From Myoxocephalus aenaeus (Eukaryota; Chordata; Actinopteri; Perciformes; Cottidae), in the NCBI GenBank assembly GCA_038501785.1, contig JBAMJR010000011.1, positions 877,501-941,500 on the forward strand: a stretch of DNA of 64,000 nucleotides. The letters are read 5' to 3'. How positions within the stretch are numbered: position 1 is the stretch's first letter; each line of letters starts with the position of its first letter. A program made the translations under genes and the position numbers. This document shows positions 41,201 through 53,015 of this stretch, in pieces. The notes beneath the pieces were generated by a model, which worked only from the letters and a program-made list of their open reading frames with translations, ran no database searches and was not told the DNA's origin.

Positions 41201-44200
41201 TATGCAGGGAGAGATATTCAGACTCAACAACATAAAGCAAATAAAGCAAATATTTAGAAAAACAACCAGCGGCAGCATTACATTCTGTGCCCAGTGGATA
41301 CCTTCATGGTGGGTGTGTGTGCAACCCTCCTCTGCAGGACTGTGGACATAGTCTTTGGCAAGATGCCAGCGATGGTTTGGGCCTTGACAGTCTGCTGGGC
41401 CCGGCTGGAGGATAAAACTTGACTGGCAGCTGGTTTAACATCTGCAGGACCACACACACGACTTTCTACTTAAACAGTCAAAATATTTTAAGAAATGATC
41501 AACGGAAAGCAATGGTATACTTGTGTAAAAACAAAAACAAGAGCAGAATCCTGCTACAACATAGAACAGCGGAGGCACTCATACTTGTTTTGGAGGATGT
41601 TGTCTGTGGGGTGGACCGGTGAGCTATTCTCTTTTTCTCTCCAGAAAAGGGGTTGGACCTCTGTGAGGCAACTTTGACTGAGGCAGAAATCTGAGCCGCT
41701 TGATGCTGAGCCATCTGCATACGTTTGTAGCAGACCTCCTGCGCTGAGAGTCTCTTGTTTGGTCGCGCCACAGTCATAGAGTCAGTCTGGTAAAAACATA
41801 AGCACATTTAAATGACAAAGTGGCCACTTTGTTCTTAATACAGATATGACGCTGAAATGATACGGATTAAGTCAAGTATGTGACACCAAGGTGGTTTTGG
41901 TGGAAGGACATGCAAATTTGCATGTTAGGTACCAAACTGTACTGTTATGTCATGGTACATTTGGTAGAAGCTACTTCCCTGTAGAACATATGACTCTTGT
42001 AATGAATTATTTACTGTTTTATGGACCTATGTTTAGTTTAATGGGTTAATATATAATATAATAACAGGAGGGTTATATTGGCAATAATTATCAGCAAATT
42101 AGCAGTTCATTTATGATCAATTATGAAACACACAAAATACTGGTTTTCAATACATAACCTGAACTGTGAATATACCTCAAAATGACATGGCCAAAAACTA
42201 AACTAAAACAGAAATGAACTGGCCTTCAATGAAGCTGCAGTAGACAGCAAGTCTTTGGCCATGCATGTCATCAAAAGAATCCTAATAAAAGATATCCAGA
42301 CTGCCAAATATCTCAGCTGATTGTTTATGAAACAGACGATTGTGTACTGTCAAAACAGATGTTCTATTTAAGTAATACAGCATGAACGAGTGGAAATCCC
42401 CAACATCATCCCCACTGCACCAACATTTTCATATTGTTGTTTACTTCCTTGTTTGTTTTAATGTAACTGTGCAGTCTTCCTAAATGACCACCAGTACTAT
42501 CTGTGATTAAATAAAACAAGGTCACAGCAGGTTCTTGTTGGAACAAGAGTTTTTTCCGTGCTGCTCTTCCTACCTCTGGGTCCCATGTGCATGCTCGCAA
42601 AGACAGGATGTGAGTTTTCAATACAAAGACATACAATGTGAAGAACAACAACAACAACGTTTTTATAGATTAATTAAGTTTGACTTCAAGTGGTAATATC
42701 AAAACTGCTTATTGAGCAATCTTCATGGCATTCCCCTGTGAAGTTTGTACTCCTTTAAAACGATTACTGTTCTGTACACACACTGTATGCAATGATGTTA
42801 TTGATTGCTGTATCCTGTGATAAAGGGATATCCTGTGCTAACCCCGCCTGACTGACTGACTCAAAGGGCCTCATGGCAGCATTGGCGGACAGAGAAAGAG
42901 CAGGTGAAGTCGAGGTGACAAACTTACACTTCCTTTGGCAACCAAATGGGAGACTCTCTTCTTTTGACCGGGAAAGAGAGTGGTTAAAGTACTCTCTGTG
43001 CTTCTCTCCTCCTCTGAAGGCCTAGAGGGCTAAAAGAGCACAACATAGCATGTTTAGCTGGCATTTGCAAAACATGACAAATACAAAAACAGACAACTTA
43101 AGTGAAACACTGTGGCAAAACATAAATACCTGTTTAGTTTGCCTTCCCTTGTCTTCTGTCTTCACATCCTTGGATTCATTGAAGATCCGCAGACACTCCT
43201 CCATGGGATCCGAGTCAAAGTCCAGATCATCCTGGAAACCAGAGAGGTCGATTGCAGCATAGTTGACCTCGTCGTTGCCTGCCCCGCTGCCATCCACCCC
43301 GCGATCACCCTCATCGTCAGAGGAAGACGGAGTCAGCTCTGACGCTTTCCTCTTGTTCAGACGGCCTCTCTTTAAAGCATCAGCAGACTTTCTCACCAGC
43401 ACTTCTTCGGGTTCTTCGTCATCATCATCATAATCATCCACCACTATTGGTTCGACCTCCTCTGGGCTTTCGTCTCCAAATAGATCAGCATGGCTAAGAC
43501 TCAGATTTCGCCGTTTCTCCTCTCGTCTTTTCCCATTTGGTGAGCTTATGTTTTGCTTCAGCTTGTCTTTACTGTTTGTAGAATTCCCTTTAATGTTAAT
43601 ACTGCTGCTCCCACCACTTGAACTGCTTTTATAAATTTTCTTTGCATCTTTTTCTCTTTTACTGCTATCAAGTTTACCATTTTTGTGTTGGCGGTCCTTA
43701 TACTTGCTGTGTTCCTTTTCCTTCTCTAATATCTTGGGTTTCTTGCTTTCTCTTGCACCATTTTCTGTATCTTTATCTCGTTTACTTGAGTCCATTTTTA
43801 CTTTTTCCACAGCTTTGATCTTACCATCTATTCTCGTTTTGTCTCTGCCCTCCCTCTGAACTTTATCAGGTGTTTTACCCTGAACTGTGATTTTCCTATC
43901 GTCTCTTTTTCCATGGCTCTTGTTTTCTTTCTTTGCATAGTCCTTGTTTGAGTTCTTAATTGACCCTTTGTCTTTACTGCTGCTGCTACTACTCTTACTG
44001 GCAGTTGTTTTGTTAGCAACCTTTCCAAGTTTATGCACGTTCTCAAATGTGCCACTTTTCTCGTGACTAGTTTGACTAGCCACCTTCTTTTTCTCTAAAC
44101 TGTCCTTTTCTTTCATCTCTTCCTGGACGTCTGAGTCCCCGGCATAGTCCTCTTGATTCCGCTGTGTCAGTGCATTTAGCTTACTTTCAGTTCTCTCTTC

Positions 44201-45980
44201 TCTCTCCTTCCCCACAGCATTCCAAAGTGACCCTCTGTTGCCTTTTCTCTGCTGGAGACTGCTAAGCAAGGCGGGTCGATACTCTGTTCCAGAGCTCTCC
44301 CCATCAGAGTCAGAGAAAGTGTATTTTTTGGGGTCTACACGCATCAATAGTTTATGCGTCTTTCTCCGTTCCGTTGTAACAGCTTGTGCACCCCGGTCCT
44401 TTTTGCTTTTCGCCGCGATTCCTGCCGAGTAGTTGGAAAGCGGATCATACTCCATATCTGTAGATGGTTTTAAATTGTCCAATGTGTATTTACACTTAGA
44501 GGAGGATGTGCTGTTTGAGTACTTTGGACTGGTGGGAGGAGAGGGGAGTTGATGCTTGTGTGTCCGAGATAAAGACTTTCTCACTGAAGTAGGAACATAT
44601 TCCATAGAGTTACTATTGTTCCCCTCATTGTCTGAATCCAATGTATACTTACTGCAGCCAGGGGTCGGATTATAACCTCCAGATGTTATCTGATAACTCC
44701 CAGGGTCATAAGCCATGTGTGAAGGTAGGGTTTTACTTTTAACAGCATTAGATGAAGATACTTTTTTACTCGGGCTGGGATTGTATGGTTCATCCCCAAT
44801 CCGAGAAAGCTTCCTCTTCTCCCTCTCCACCTCGCTGCGGACCTCCTCGATGGCCTTGTTGACAATATCCAGAGCCCCATTGAGGTCTCCCGAGTCATCA
44901 GACGCTCCATTCTCCTGCACTTGGGGTCTCACGACTTCTGGGTTGAAGGGATCATAACCTTGTTCTGCAGGAATGCATGACAAAGAGTATTTTGAGATTT
45001 TCCAATTAAGTATTAAAAGATTCACTTACTAGCTTTTTTGGAGCTTTCTAATAAGGAAGCACTAGTCTGGTCTGCCCTAATGTTGACATTTGTAAGCACA
45101 TTACAACAGTTTCTTTGTCACTGTAATTAGAAGATTACATGTTTCTCCTTTAAGTTACATTCATTCAGTGACAGAATGCCACTCACTTAATTTTAATCTC
45201 TGCAGCCAATACACAGATTTTAGCTTTGGGAACATTTGCGAATTGGTATTGGCAGACTGACTCTTTGAGTTTAGGTTTAAATTGAGGCCTCCCTACTTTT
45301 AAGCACTCAATCTTAAAAAAAAAACATACAGTACATGACAACATGCAACTATAACAAGCTCAGATGGTCCATGACTGAATCTGAGTCTCAATACACTATC
45401 ATTTGTGTTGGTGTATACATTATTTGGTACCTTATGTGTTTGTTCTTCGTGCAACGTTTAGTATCTAACGTTAGATGTTCATAATGTATATAGTAATAGG
45501 TAGTAACTCTTAAGACTATACATCTGATGCTTTGACACTTCCTTGTGTGGGCTCAATACATCTTGTACTTCCGTGTTGCACCTCAGTTTACAGAAACCAT
45601 GGGGAGAATTTGTAAAATGCTGGATGAATTGGGGGTTTTTTGGCCCAAAAATTCACTTTACACCGTTAATAGTTTCCTCACTGTGCTGCAATCCACTAAC
45701 ACACACAGGCACACACACACATCCTCGCTGCCGACTGGGGACACAAAGTATTCAAGTCAAGTCGGGATTCAATTAAAGAAAACTCGGCACCTTTCTTTGC
45801 GGAATGAAGGTCTCTTTGCTTTTTAACATCTGCTGGTGCTCCGTAGGACGCCCGTCTCTGCTGGCTGTGCCTGAAGTGGCAGTACGGTCTGTTACACCCA
45901 TTTCGGCTTCCTTTGCCCTCGCTGTATTCCGGGTAAAACGGGCAGTCAATGCCTCGGAAGAAGCCGGTGGATCTCAGCAT
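35257..45980 (-). CDS. rexo1: RNA exonuclease 1 homolog (DEDDh family; Elongin A-binding)
   Basis: Nuclear 3'-5' RNA exonuclease of the REX1/RNase T group, known in mammals to bind Elongin A. Sixteen coding exons: 45980-45791, 44964-43130, 43029-42928, 41786-41585, 41441-41302, 41101-40964, 40759-40639, 40478-40356, 39656-39516, 39403-39290, 39172-39099, 38756-38646, 38411-38296, 38130-37992, 37180-37060, 35345-35257. All phases join; 1251 residues against about 1221 in human. The N end MLRSTGFFRGIDCPFY with CNRPYCHFRH is a CCCH-type finger. Exon 2 encodes about 610 disordered Lys/Ser-rich residues with repeated YxP motifs and an acidic DDDDEEPEEV. A Cys/His block (CCRCGAEY...CCFHWGRLRR) precedes the nuclease. 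Catalytic residues are intact: FALDCEM (Asp1094, Glu1096), GHSLESDLLALK (Asp1177), and HDSSED (His1226, Asp1231). The C-terminal end is EDAKVKR. Most donors are consensus; the exon 1 donor GTGCCG is weak but is the one that joins in frame. Confidence 0.96.
36360..36420 (+). repeat. short LINE-type 3' fragment
   Basis: ATTTTATTGATCCCGTAGTG followed by AAATTT resembles the TTATTGATCCC-GGGAAATT tail word of teleost LINEs. Lies in the last intron of rexo1. Confidence 0.35.
39838..40090. repeat. interspersed teleost repeat in rexo1 intron
   Basis: GCGCTGCAACTAATGATTCA and GGCTGCAATTAACGAATATT begin two tandem or nested copies of the AT-rich family also seen at 10.5 and 32.7 kb. Confidence 0.5.
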
Positions 45981-46089
45981 TATCCCCAGATGTTGCTCTC
46001 ATGCCCGCATGAACACGCTCGGCCGCTTTTCCGTGTAGTTTTTGTCGTAGAGCAGGAGCTTGAAGAGGCGACAGAACAATAACAACGTC

Positions 46090-46170
46090 TCTACGGCGCC
46101 ATGTTGGATTGGTTGGAGACGTGAACTCTCGCGAGAATTCACACGCGTCGCCCTGCCTGACGTCACGGAA
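46090..46170 (-). promoter_or_regulatory. rexo1: rexo1 promoter elements: YY1-like, TCTCGCGAGA and CRE
   Basis: Just upstream of the rexo1 first exon lie GCGCCATGTTGG (YY1-like, about 46097-46107), the palindrome TCTCGCGAGA (46127-46136, the known CGCG element bound by BANP) and TGACGTCA (46158-46165, full CRE). Together they mark a TATA-less housekeeping promoter. Motif identity is direct; binding is inferred. Confidence 0.65.
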
Positions 46171-46249
46171 CGCAAACGTACCGGACACAAATGTAACGTT
46201 AGTCGACTCAAGTGGCTCCCGAGTCGCCCAATAAATAGTTAGCCAAATA

Positions 46250-48340
46250 AATGTAATAAGTTAGACTTTCAAACAAATACCTCTTAATGGGATGTGGATA
46301 CCTTTTGTTCATAGTTAATGAATGTGCCTTCACTTTCTGTTCTCGCCCTTGCTGAACCTCTACTAACCATTAGCTCAGTGCTCGCATTGCCGACACGTCA
46401 TGATGGCACCACATTGTGAAACTGTTTCTAAAGAGTCAAGGCTCAGTCACCTTCGCCAAATAAGGACACGTTTCCAACATTTTTATTTCACAAGAATCCA
46501 TGGAAGGGGTTGGTGTTGAAGTTGTCAAACGATCCGAAATGATGAAGGGCTGAGGATACTCTCATATTCTGAAAGGAGGCCTGGACATTTTTCACAGCAA
46601 ACATTTTTGACATGGAAAAACCACTGGTGTGTTTATTAACATTATAGAGACTGCGTGCTACTCAAGGGAGGCTCACGTTAACATTTTCTTTAGTTACAAA
46701 AGGACATTCATATAACATCTCTAAATCTTCCATTGTAAGCCAGATGGCCAATTTGTAACTGTTCCTCAGCAAGTTGTTTCATAACCAGCAAAGTGATGGT
46801 TGAAAATGTACAGCCTGAGGACAAGACATAAAGACAGCATCAAAGACAACATTTCATGTAGCCATGCAATACAGATAAAAGCAATTTTGACAAACCTGCA
46901 GAGAAGTAATGAGACAAAAGAACAATCATGTTAGAGATCTTGCAAAAAAATTAACTAAAATAGTGATATAACAATTTGAAAAAGTCAGTTTTGTGTTTCC
47001 TCACACTTACAAGTCAAAACATCTGCTGTGGAAAAGGTCCATTTCTAAAAATAGACATTTTTCACTTTAGGAAACTTGCCTTTGATTGCAGAGAATTTCA
47101 ATACGTATAACGGTTGTCTCAACTCGCTAAACACAGCGGCAAATGAAACACAATTCCTAAGATTTCAAACTACTCCTTTGAAATGTCAAATTGATCAGTT
47201 TAATCTGTGAAAGCTTCCACATGTGTCATCTAGAAATTAAGAACACATTAGCTCATTTTTAAATGCTTTGACTTGAAATAAGCATAACATATAGTTAATA
47301 GGAAAATAATTTAAACTTTACCACTTGTATTTATCCATTCAACAAAACGTATCTCCTTTGTTCCTTATCTCCTTTGTTGATGTCCTTAGGGGTTAGAAAA
47401 AGAAAACATTTAGCTAAACAACTGCTTTCTAATGTTCCACAATACCTACCTCCAGCTCAACTATCAAACTTCAGCCTAACTCATGCTCAGGCTTTTTGTG
47501 CATTACAGACAGACCATGTGATCCCAGTCCTGATCATAATGACTCTCAGGTGTGCTGCAATCAGTGACGTCATGATTTGCCCTCTCTCAGACAGTCTTGT
47601 CTTCAAAAGTCAACTTCACAAACGCCTCAGAAAAGTTGTACTTCATATCAAGGCATCAATTGCATAGTTAAATGTTTAATGGAAACAAGTTTTTACACAG
47701 AAGTATTGAATTGTATAACAAATAATGCTATTTTAAACTCTTGTTAAATGGTTTAAAAACAATAATTATCTAAAATTATTGCACTTAAAACTATCTTTAT
47801 CAACCCCTGATATATATACGTTTGATCCTTTGGATAATATAGGTGTATCTCTGCTTTTTTTTTTGCTGCTATTAGTGCACAATTAAAACATTTTAATTTA
47901 ATAAAGCTTGATTTGTGTGACCTGTTTGTACATTGATTCTGGTCCTTTTCCACAATAGAACATCAATACTTTTGCACAATTAATGGCCCAATTAAATGTA
48001 TACATTATATAATATTTGTTAAAGTGAAATGTGTGTCAAAATACCATTTTAGATAAAAAATAATCTTGCTGCAGAGATAAATAAATACATTAAAATAAAA
48101 CATGTCTTTAGAGAATTTAGTGTCACATTTTTTTTAAAGATTTAGCTGAATGTTTGAAGTTGGAAGTTTTGATCTTGAATGGAAAACCAGACTGAATAAT
48201 AAGAAAACAGAAAACACTGGTAACCCATTCATTAAAACACAGGGTCCATTTAATTAAAACATCTTCTAACGTTGACATGTCACACATGAGGAAAACCACA
48301 GGTGTAAATGATCGAATGAATGCTCCTTCAGGCTGGCACA
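46250..48340. other. gene-free stretch, rexo1-mknk2 interval (left part)
   Basis: AT-rich with no supported exon. A 97-codon plus frame at 47374-47667 has no family similarity or splice support. Nothing else seen. Confidence 0.6.
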
Positions 48341-48354
48341 CTGGACTAGAAGGA

Positions 48355-50000
48355 GCCATCGTTAGTGACACCTGTGTCAGTCCTGCTGTGAGAAGATCCT
48401 GCTGCAGGCATGTTGGCAGCCTCAGTGCATGAACACTTTACTGTTCCTCTCAGGTGACTGTTGGGAGTATTGATCTTGTGAAAAGAAAAAAACAGGTAAC
48501 TGCAACACTTAATTACTTCACTGTTCTTGTCATTTCTGGATTGAGATGTGGCATTGCAATCATTTAATAATTTCCCAAAGAAAGTTCACAGAAAGATGTT
48601 AAACCTACCACTGAGACCGTAAACTCACACTGGCTATTCTACTTGAGGCTTCAGGACACGTTGAGCAAAGCGTCCTCTGAGACAATGAAGCAGCAGCTGA
48701 AAGGTCTCAACTACTCCTGAAAGATATTGGGTCATATTTAGATAAAACCAAGACTGCGACATTAAAGTAATATTTCCTTTTTGAAATGTGCTAACTTTGT
48801 AACTTTTCCTTTGACTGTGCTTTGTATTGGTATCCATATCAGTACATCACATAATATAATTAACTTATTTTGTTTTGCATTTTTCTAACATCAGTGACAA
48901 ATTAAAAAGGTCAGCAGTAAAAGCAAATAGTTTAAAATTGAGAATTACAATCTGTACCAAATTATACAAGTATGATTTTGAATTTCAAACAGCACTGAGT
49001 CAGAAGATCCCTATCTTATTTAATTTCTTCATACGCTGTGCATAAATAGATTTCACTTTAACATCTTCTGATCGAAGAAGATTTGAATCTCATGACTTTA
49101 AATCTCATGATCTGTGGCTCTCACAAGGTTGATCTGTTCCTCCCTTGTGTATTCAAACAAAACAAACTTCTCTTTGTAGGTGTTGGTCAGATAAACTATC
49201 TTCATAAAATAGTTAAATATAACCAAAGCATATGTTTAACTTACTCTTTGCAGTGTGGTGCATCTGTGAGAAGTCTCCGCTGGAGGGAGACAAACTCATG
49301 TGAAGTTACTCCATCACTGTCTTCTGGTTGTACAGAATCCTCTGCAGTTGCATCATTTAATTTCATCCTGCCTTGTGACATTTGCAATGTTGAAATAGAC
49401 ATTATGCAATAGACAGGCTGTTTTTTACATAGCAAAATACAAATGTAATAATGACACCTAAAATATCAATGTGTTCACTGTGGTAAAATAATAGTTGAGC
49501 TGAAAGTCTGGGTTTGATACATATTTTAATCACATGCAAATGCTAGTTATGAGAGTTGCTGCTACAGGATTTGCTATGCTTTCATTTATTTGAAAATGGA
49601 TATCTTTTTAGTAGACTTAGTTTGTTTTAGATTGAATAGACTAAAATCTGAATTTGATAAATCACTAAATGTGCAGTACAACTAATTAAAAGTCTCAAGC
49701 GCACAGATGTGCCAATTGGTCTCCTGGTTGTTTTTGTATTATGCCTTTCATTGCTCATTCACTAACCAACTGCTTGTTTATCTACAAAAAAAGATCAGCA
49801 ATGTTTCTTCTGGCATTTTAGTTGATACAGCAGATTTTAATTTGTAACCACAGGAAAGCACATCCTGACATGACACACTGGTATTTAGCCAATTCAGCAG
49901 AAGTCATGTATTTCCAGGCAGTCGTGAGGTGACACACAGGAGCTGCAGCTCTTGCAGCAGGTTGCATCAGTCTTGTCGGATCAGGCCTGTGCGGCTGTGA
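48355..50000 (-). other. weak candidate for a small unassigned spliced gene
   Basis: I do not recognise a family. Several short minus-strand segments look coding and adjoin splice-like sites. First, 49968-49822: ATG start, MQPAARAAAPVCHL, then MTSAELAKYQ. Second, about 49389-49250: reads to SLQRRLLTDAPHCKE, donor GTAAGT. Third, 49147-49104: EEQINLVRATDHEI then stop, after acceptor atacacaag, which joins the second segment in frame. Fourth, 48720-48640: GVVETFQLLLHCLRGRFAQ then stop, after acceptor tatctttcag. Fifth, about 48480-48355: after a good acceptor. Not all phases connect and no promoter is clear, so chance remains likely. Confidence 0.2.
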
Positions 50001-50284
50001 ACAGCTCCGCCCCCCAACAGCTCAGCTCATGACTATCAAGGTGAAAACATGTTCACATTTCAGATCGTGAGACAAGTGAGCTCATTTACCAACAGCCAAG
50101 GACATGGCACAGATATCAGGCAGTGTTACTGATTAGGGGATTTACAGCACCGAATCAGATGAAATGCCTCAACCTTGGGCAATAGATAAGACTGCTAGTT
50201 AATATGAAACTAGAGATACAGGAGAGATCAGCCGAGGGAAAGTTCTCACTTGAGCTCTTTAAAAGACAGCACAACAAGCAGACA

Positions 50285-53015
50285 AGTGTAGTTCAAAGCA
50301 TTTTATTGCATTTTTTTTTGGAAAAACAATACAAAATTCTGCAACTGTCAGGTTGCCTTGAGTGAACTGCAATCATTCACATGGTACAGTAAAGTGCTTA
50401 TTTTAAAATCAAAAATATTTGTATTTAAAAGGATGTATTTATTTAAATTTCTTCCCATGAAGACAATGGGCTTGGGGTGATTCAGACAGTGTTAAAATCT
50501 CCATTCTTCATTAAAAATAAAGAATTAAGGACTGAATCAGCATTGACAGAATGACCCCACACCATGTTCATGAAATGAACCACTTATAAAACATTTGATC
50601 AATGTTGCTGGATTGGAAATGCTTTTGCCTGTGGGCTACATTCAAATCATGGGGAGGTTGATGATACTGTCCATTTGAATGACTGGATTTTAACACTTCC
50701 GTACAATATAAAAATCGCGAGGCTTAAGGATATAACTTTGTCCTCCCCCCCCCCCAATAAAAGGCAGTCCAAAAAGCTACTGCCATTTGACAAAAGTAGA
50801 AATGGTCATGACCAAAGAAACTCTGATACCATTCAGGATATTAAAGAGTATGGCCAAAATCTGTGCATTAGAGTATCCAACCCTATCAAAAAAGTAGGGA
50901 CTGACTCGTTCGATGCTCAAAAAAAAAGAAAAAAAAAAAAAAGCAGAACACTGAACTGTATAGGTATTTTCAAAACCCCAAGATTGCCTTGATCATCAGC
51001 TTAATGCTTTGAGATTTCCGATAGCAAAGCAGTTTCCCCAAATGGAGAAGAAACAGCTGCATACAAATTCAAGTAAGTCTTATTATAAGACATAAAACCC
51101 CCATAACGATGCATCTTTAGAACTATTACAGTGGCCTTTTATCAGCATAATGACACCAAGAGAGCAATTTCCAGAGTACCGTTTGCTGCATTGCTGGCAA
51201 CAGGACATGGACAATCAGAAGTCCCCACTCTCACTGCTCTGTGATGATCGCATGTTCAATGTCATGACTTGAACCCTCTTTGGTGAAATGGCTACAGTGT
51301 AGCGAGACCTCATCATCTGTCCGTTTCCTGTCAACTACAGAATGAGCTTCAACTTAATCTGAATTTAAAATAAGATAGCTAACTCTTGCACATAAAAGAA
51401 AAAAAAGAGAACTTAAAACTTGCATTCACTGGGCATGAACGCTCCAGATCAACTAAAACTCTTTCCATATCACCTTCTACGCCACATACTTGAATTTTTA
51501 AAAGCACAAAAGGAAAACATCTGGTGTTTCACCTGAACTAAACAGCACCTGCATGAAATAAAACCATATAGAAAAGAGCTTATTAACAGCCATACAAAAA
51601 AGGTGGCACAATGACATTGAGTTTTCAAACCTGAAGAATAAAGTAAACTTAATACAGCTACATGTCTGTGGAAGACTTTTTCTAGTTTCTTTTTGTGGAA
51701 TGTTTTTCTTTTTTTAGGTTTCTTTTTCGAAAAATCTCAACTGCTTATTTTGTAATGAGAATTTAATATTTTGAAAAGTGTCTCAAAAACAAAAACAGAA
51801 TCTTTGGGGGAGATAATGATCAAGAAACGACACATGGTCACATTGGCCAAAATTGCCTTTTCAAACCCCTGAAAGGAGTTTCAACCTTTACTGTCAAAAT
51901 AAAGCAAGGTTAAATCTAATGCATCAATTGATTTGTAGAAAAAAAGAAGAAAAAAAAGTTCTGGTTTTGGCATGGGGACATTTCATGAATTATTTACAAT
52001 GAAAGTAACAGACCCAATTTCACTTGCCTAGCCATTCAACATTAAACTTGCATACAACATACCAGATATACTTCAGAGCTAGCTCCGAAGTCTAGTTTTG
52101 GGGTGGCCATGCATCATAATGTGAAAGTAAAATAGCTTAATTCAAGACCATTGAACTTGACTGATGTCTCAAACACCGAAAAATGTAGCCACAGATAATT
52201 TGGCATATATGTTCACGTGATACACTGTATGAATGGGTGCAACAGCAAGTCATGGCTGGGTACAGACATTCTTTGCTCTCGGAGCATTAAGTGCGTGGTC
52301 ACCAAGCTAGATGAGCGCGTGCGTTTCTCAATTATATCCAGAGGAGGCTCAGTGTTGAGGAATTTATCTTAAATGGAGACAAAAAGCTTTGAAGTCCCCA
52401 GCCATATGAATGGACCGCACCAGGCATGGACAGCATTGACTTACAGCCCTCCCAACCCCTTATACTGAATCCCTTTAGACAGGAACCGCCTTCATCTTGG
52501 CATATTGCATAAGCTTGTACCTATGTGCAGATGGGCCATTGCATGCACATACAGGCAAAGAAAACATTCCAGATAACTTAATTCACAGTGGATCAAGTTG
52601 TAACGGGGGAGCAGCACAACAGGTTGTCCTTTGGTGTCTGAGCTTATTTTAGAAGATAAGTGTTCTGCTTTCTTCTAAACTGAGTTTTATGAGAAAAAGA
52701 AAATAGAGAACATAACTTACAAAACATCTCTCCAAAATCATAAACTGGCCCTCCTCCCCAACCTTGACATGCACACGTGTTTGCTATGTGCAGGCCTTGG
52801 GCTGATGTGCTTCAGAAGTGCTGCAGAAGGGCAGAAGGCATTTAGGAGGGAGGGCTGCAAGCAGCATCTCCCTTTACAGCGAGGCAAGAGAGCCCGAATG
52901 GCAGAGGAACCAAGGCCAGCTAGAGTGAGAGAGGGGGGCCAGGATTGGGGAGAAAGAGTCTTGGGTAGTCCTAGATCTGGACTTTAATCCTAGTGGAAGG
53001 TCACGATTGACAATT
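50285..53015 (-). other. mknk2: mknk2 3' UTR, about 2.7 kb
   Basis: From the stop codon at 53016-53018 to the AATAAA at 50302-50307 there is no repeat insertion, no splice-supported frame, and an A/T-rich composition. This is what a long conserved vertebrate 3' UTR looks like. The plus frames here are artefacts. Confidence 0.5.
50302..50307 (-). terminator. mknk2: mknk2 poly(A) signal AATAAA
   Basis: AATAAA on the minus strand, with a downstream GT/T-rich stretch (acacttgtctgcttgttgtg when read on the gene strand) as expected for a cleavage site. Gives a 3' UTR of about 2.7 kb. Confidence 0.6.

Noticed and set aside
45696..45790. Extension of rexo1 exon 1 to a larger protein end (GAEFSLIESRLD...)
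   Set aside because: It runs into an AC repeat. The in-frame join from 45791 to 44964 restores the conserved EQGYDPFNPE segment.
47374..47667. 97-codon plus-strand frame in the rexo1-mknk2 interval
   Set aside because: No start context, no splice signals and no resemblance to a known family.
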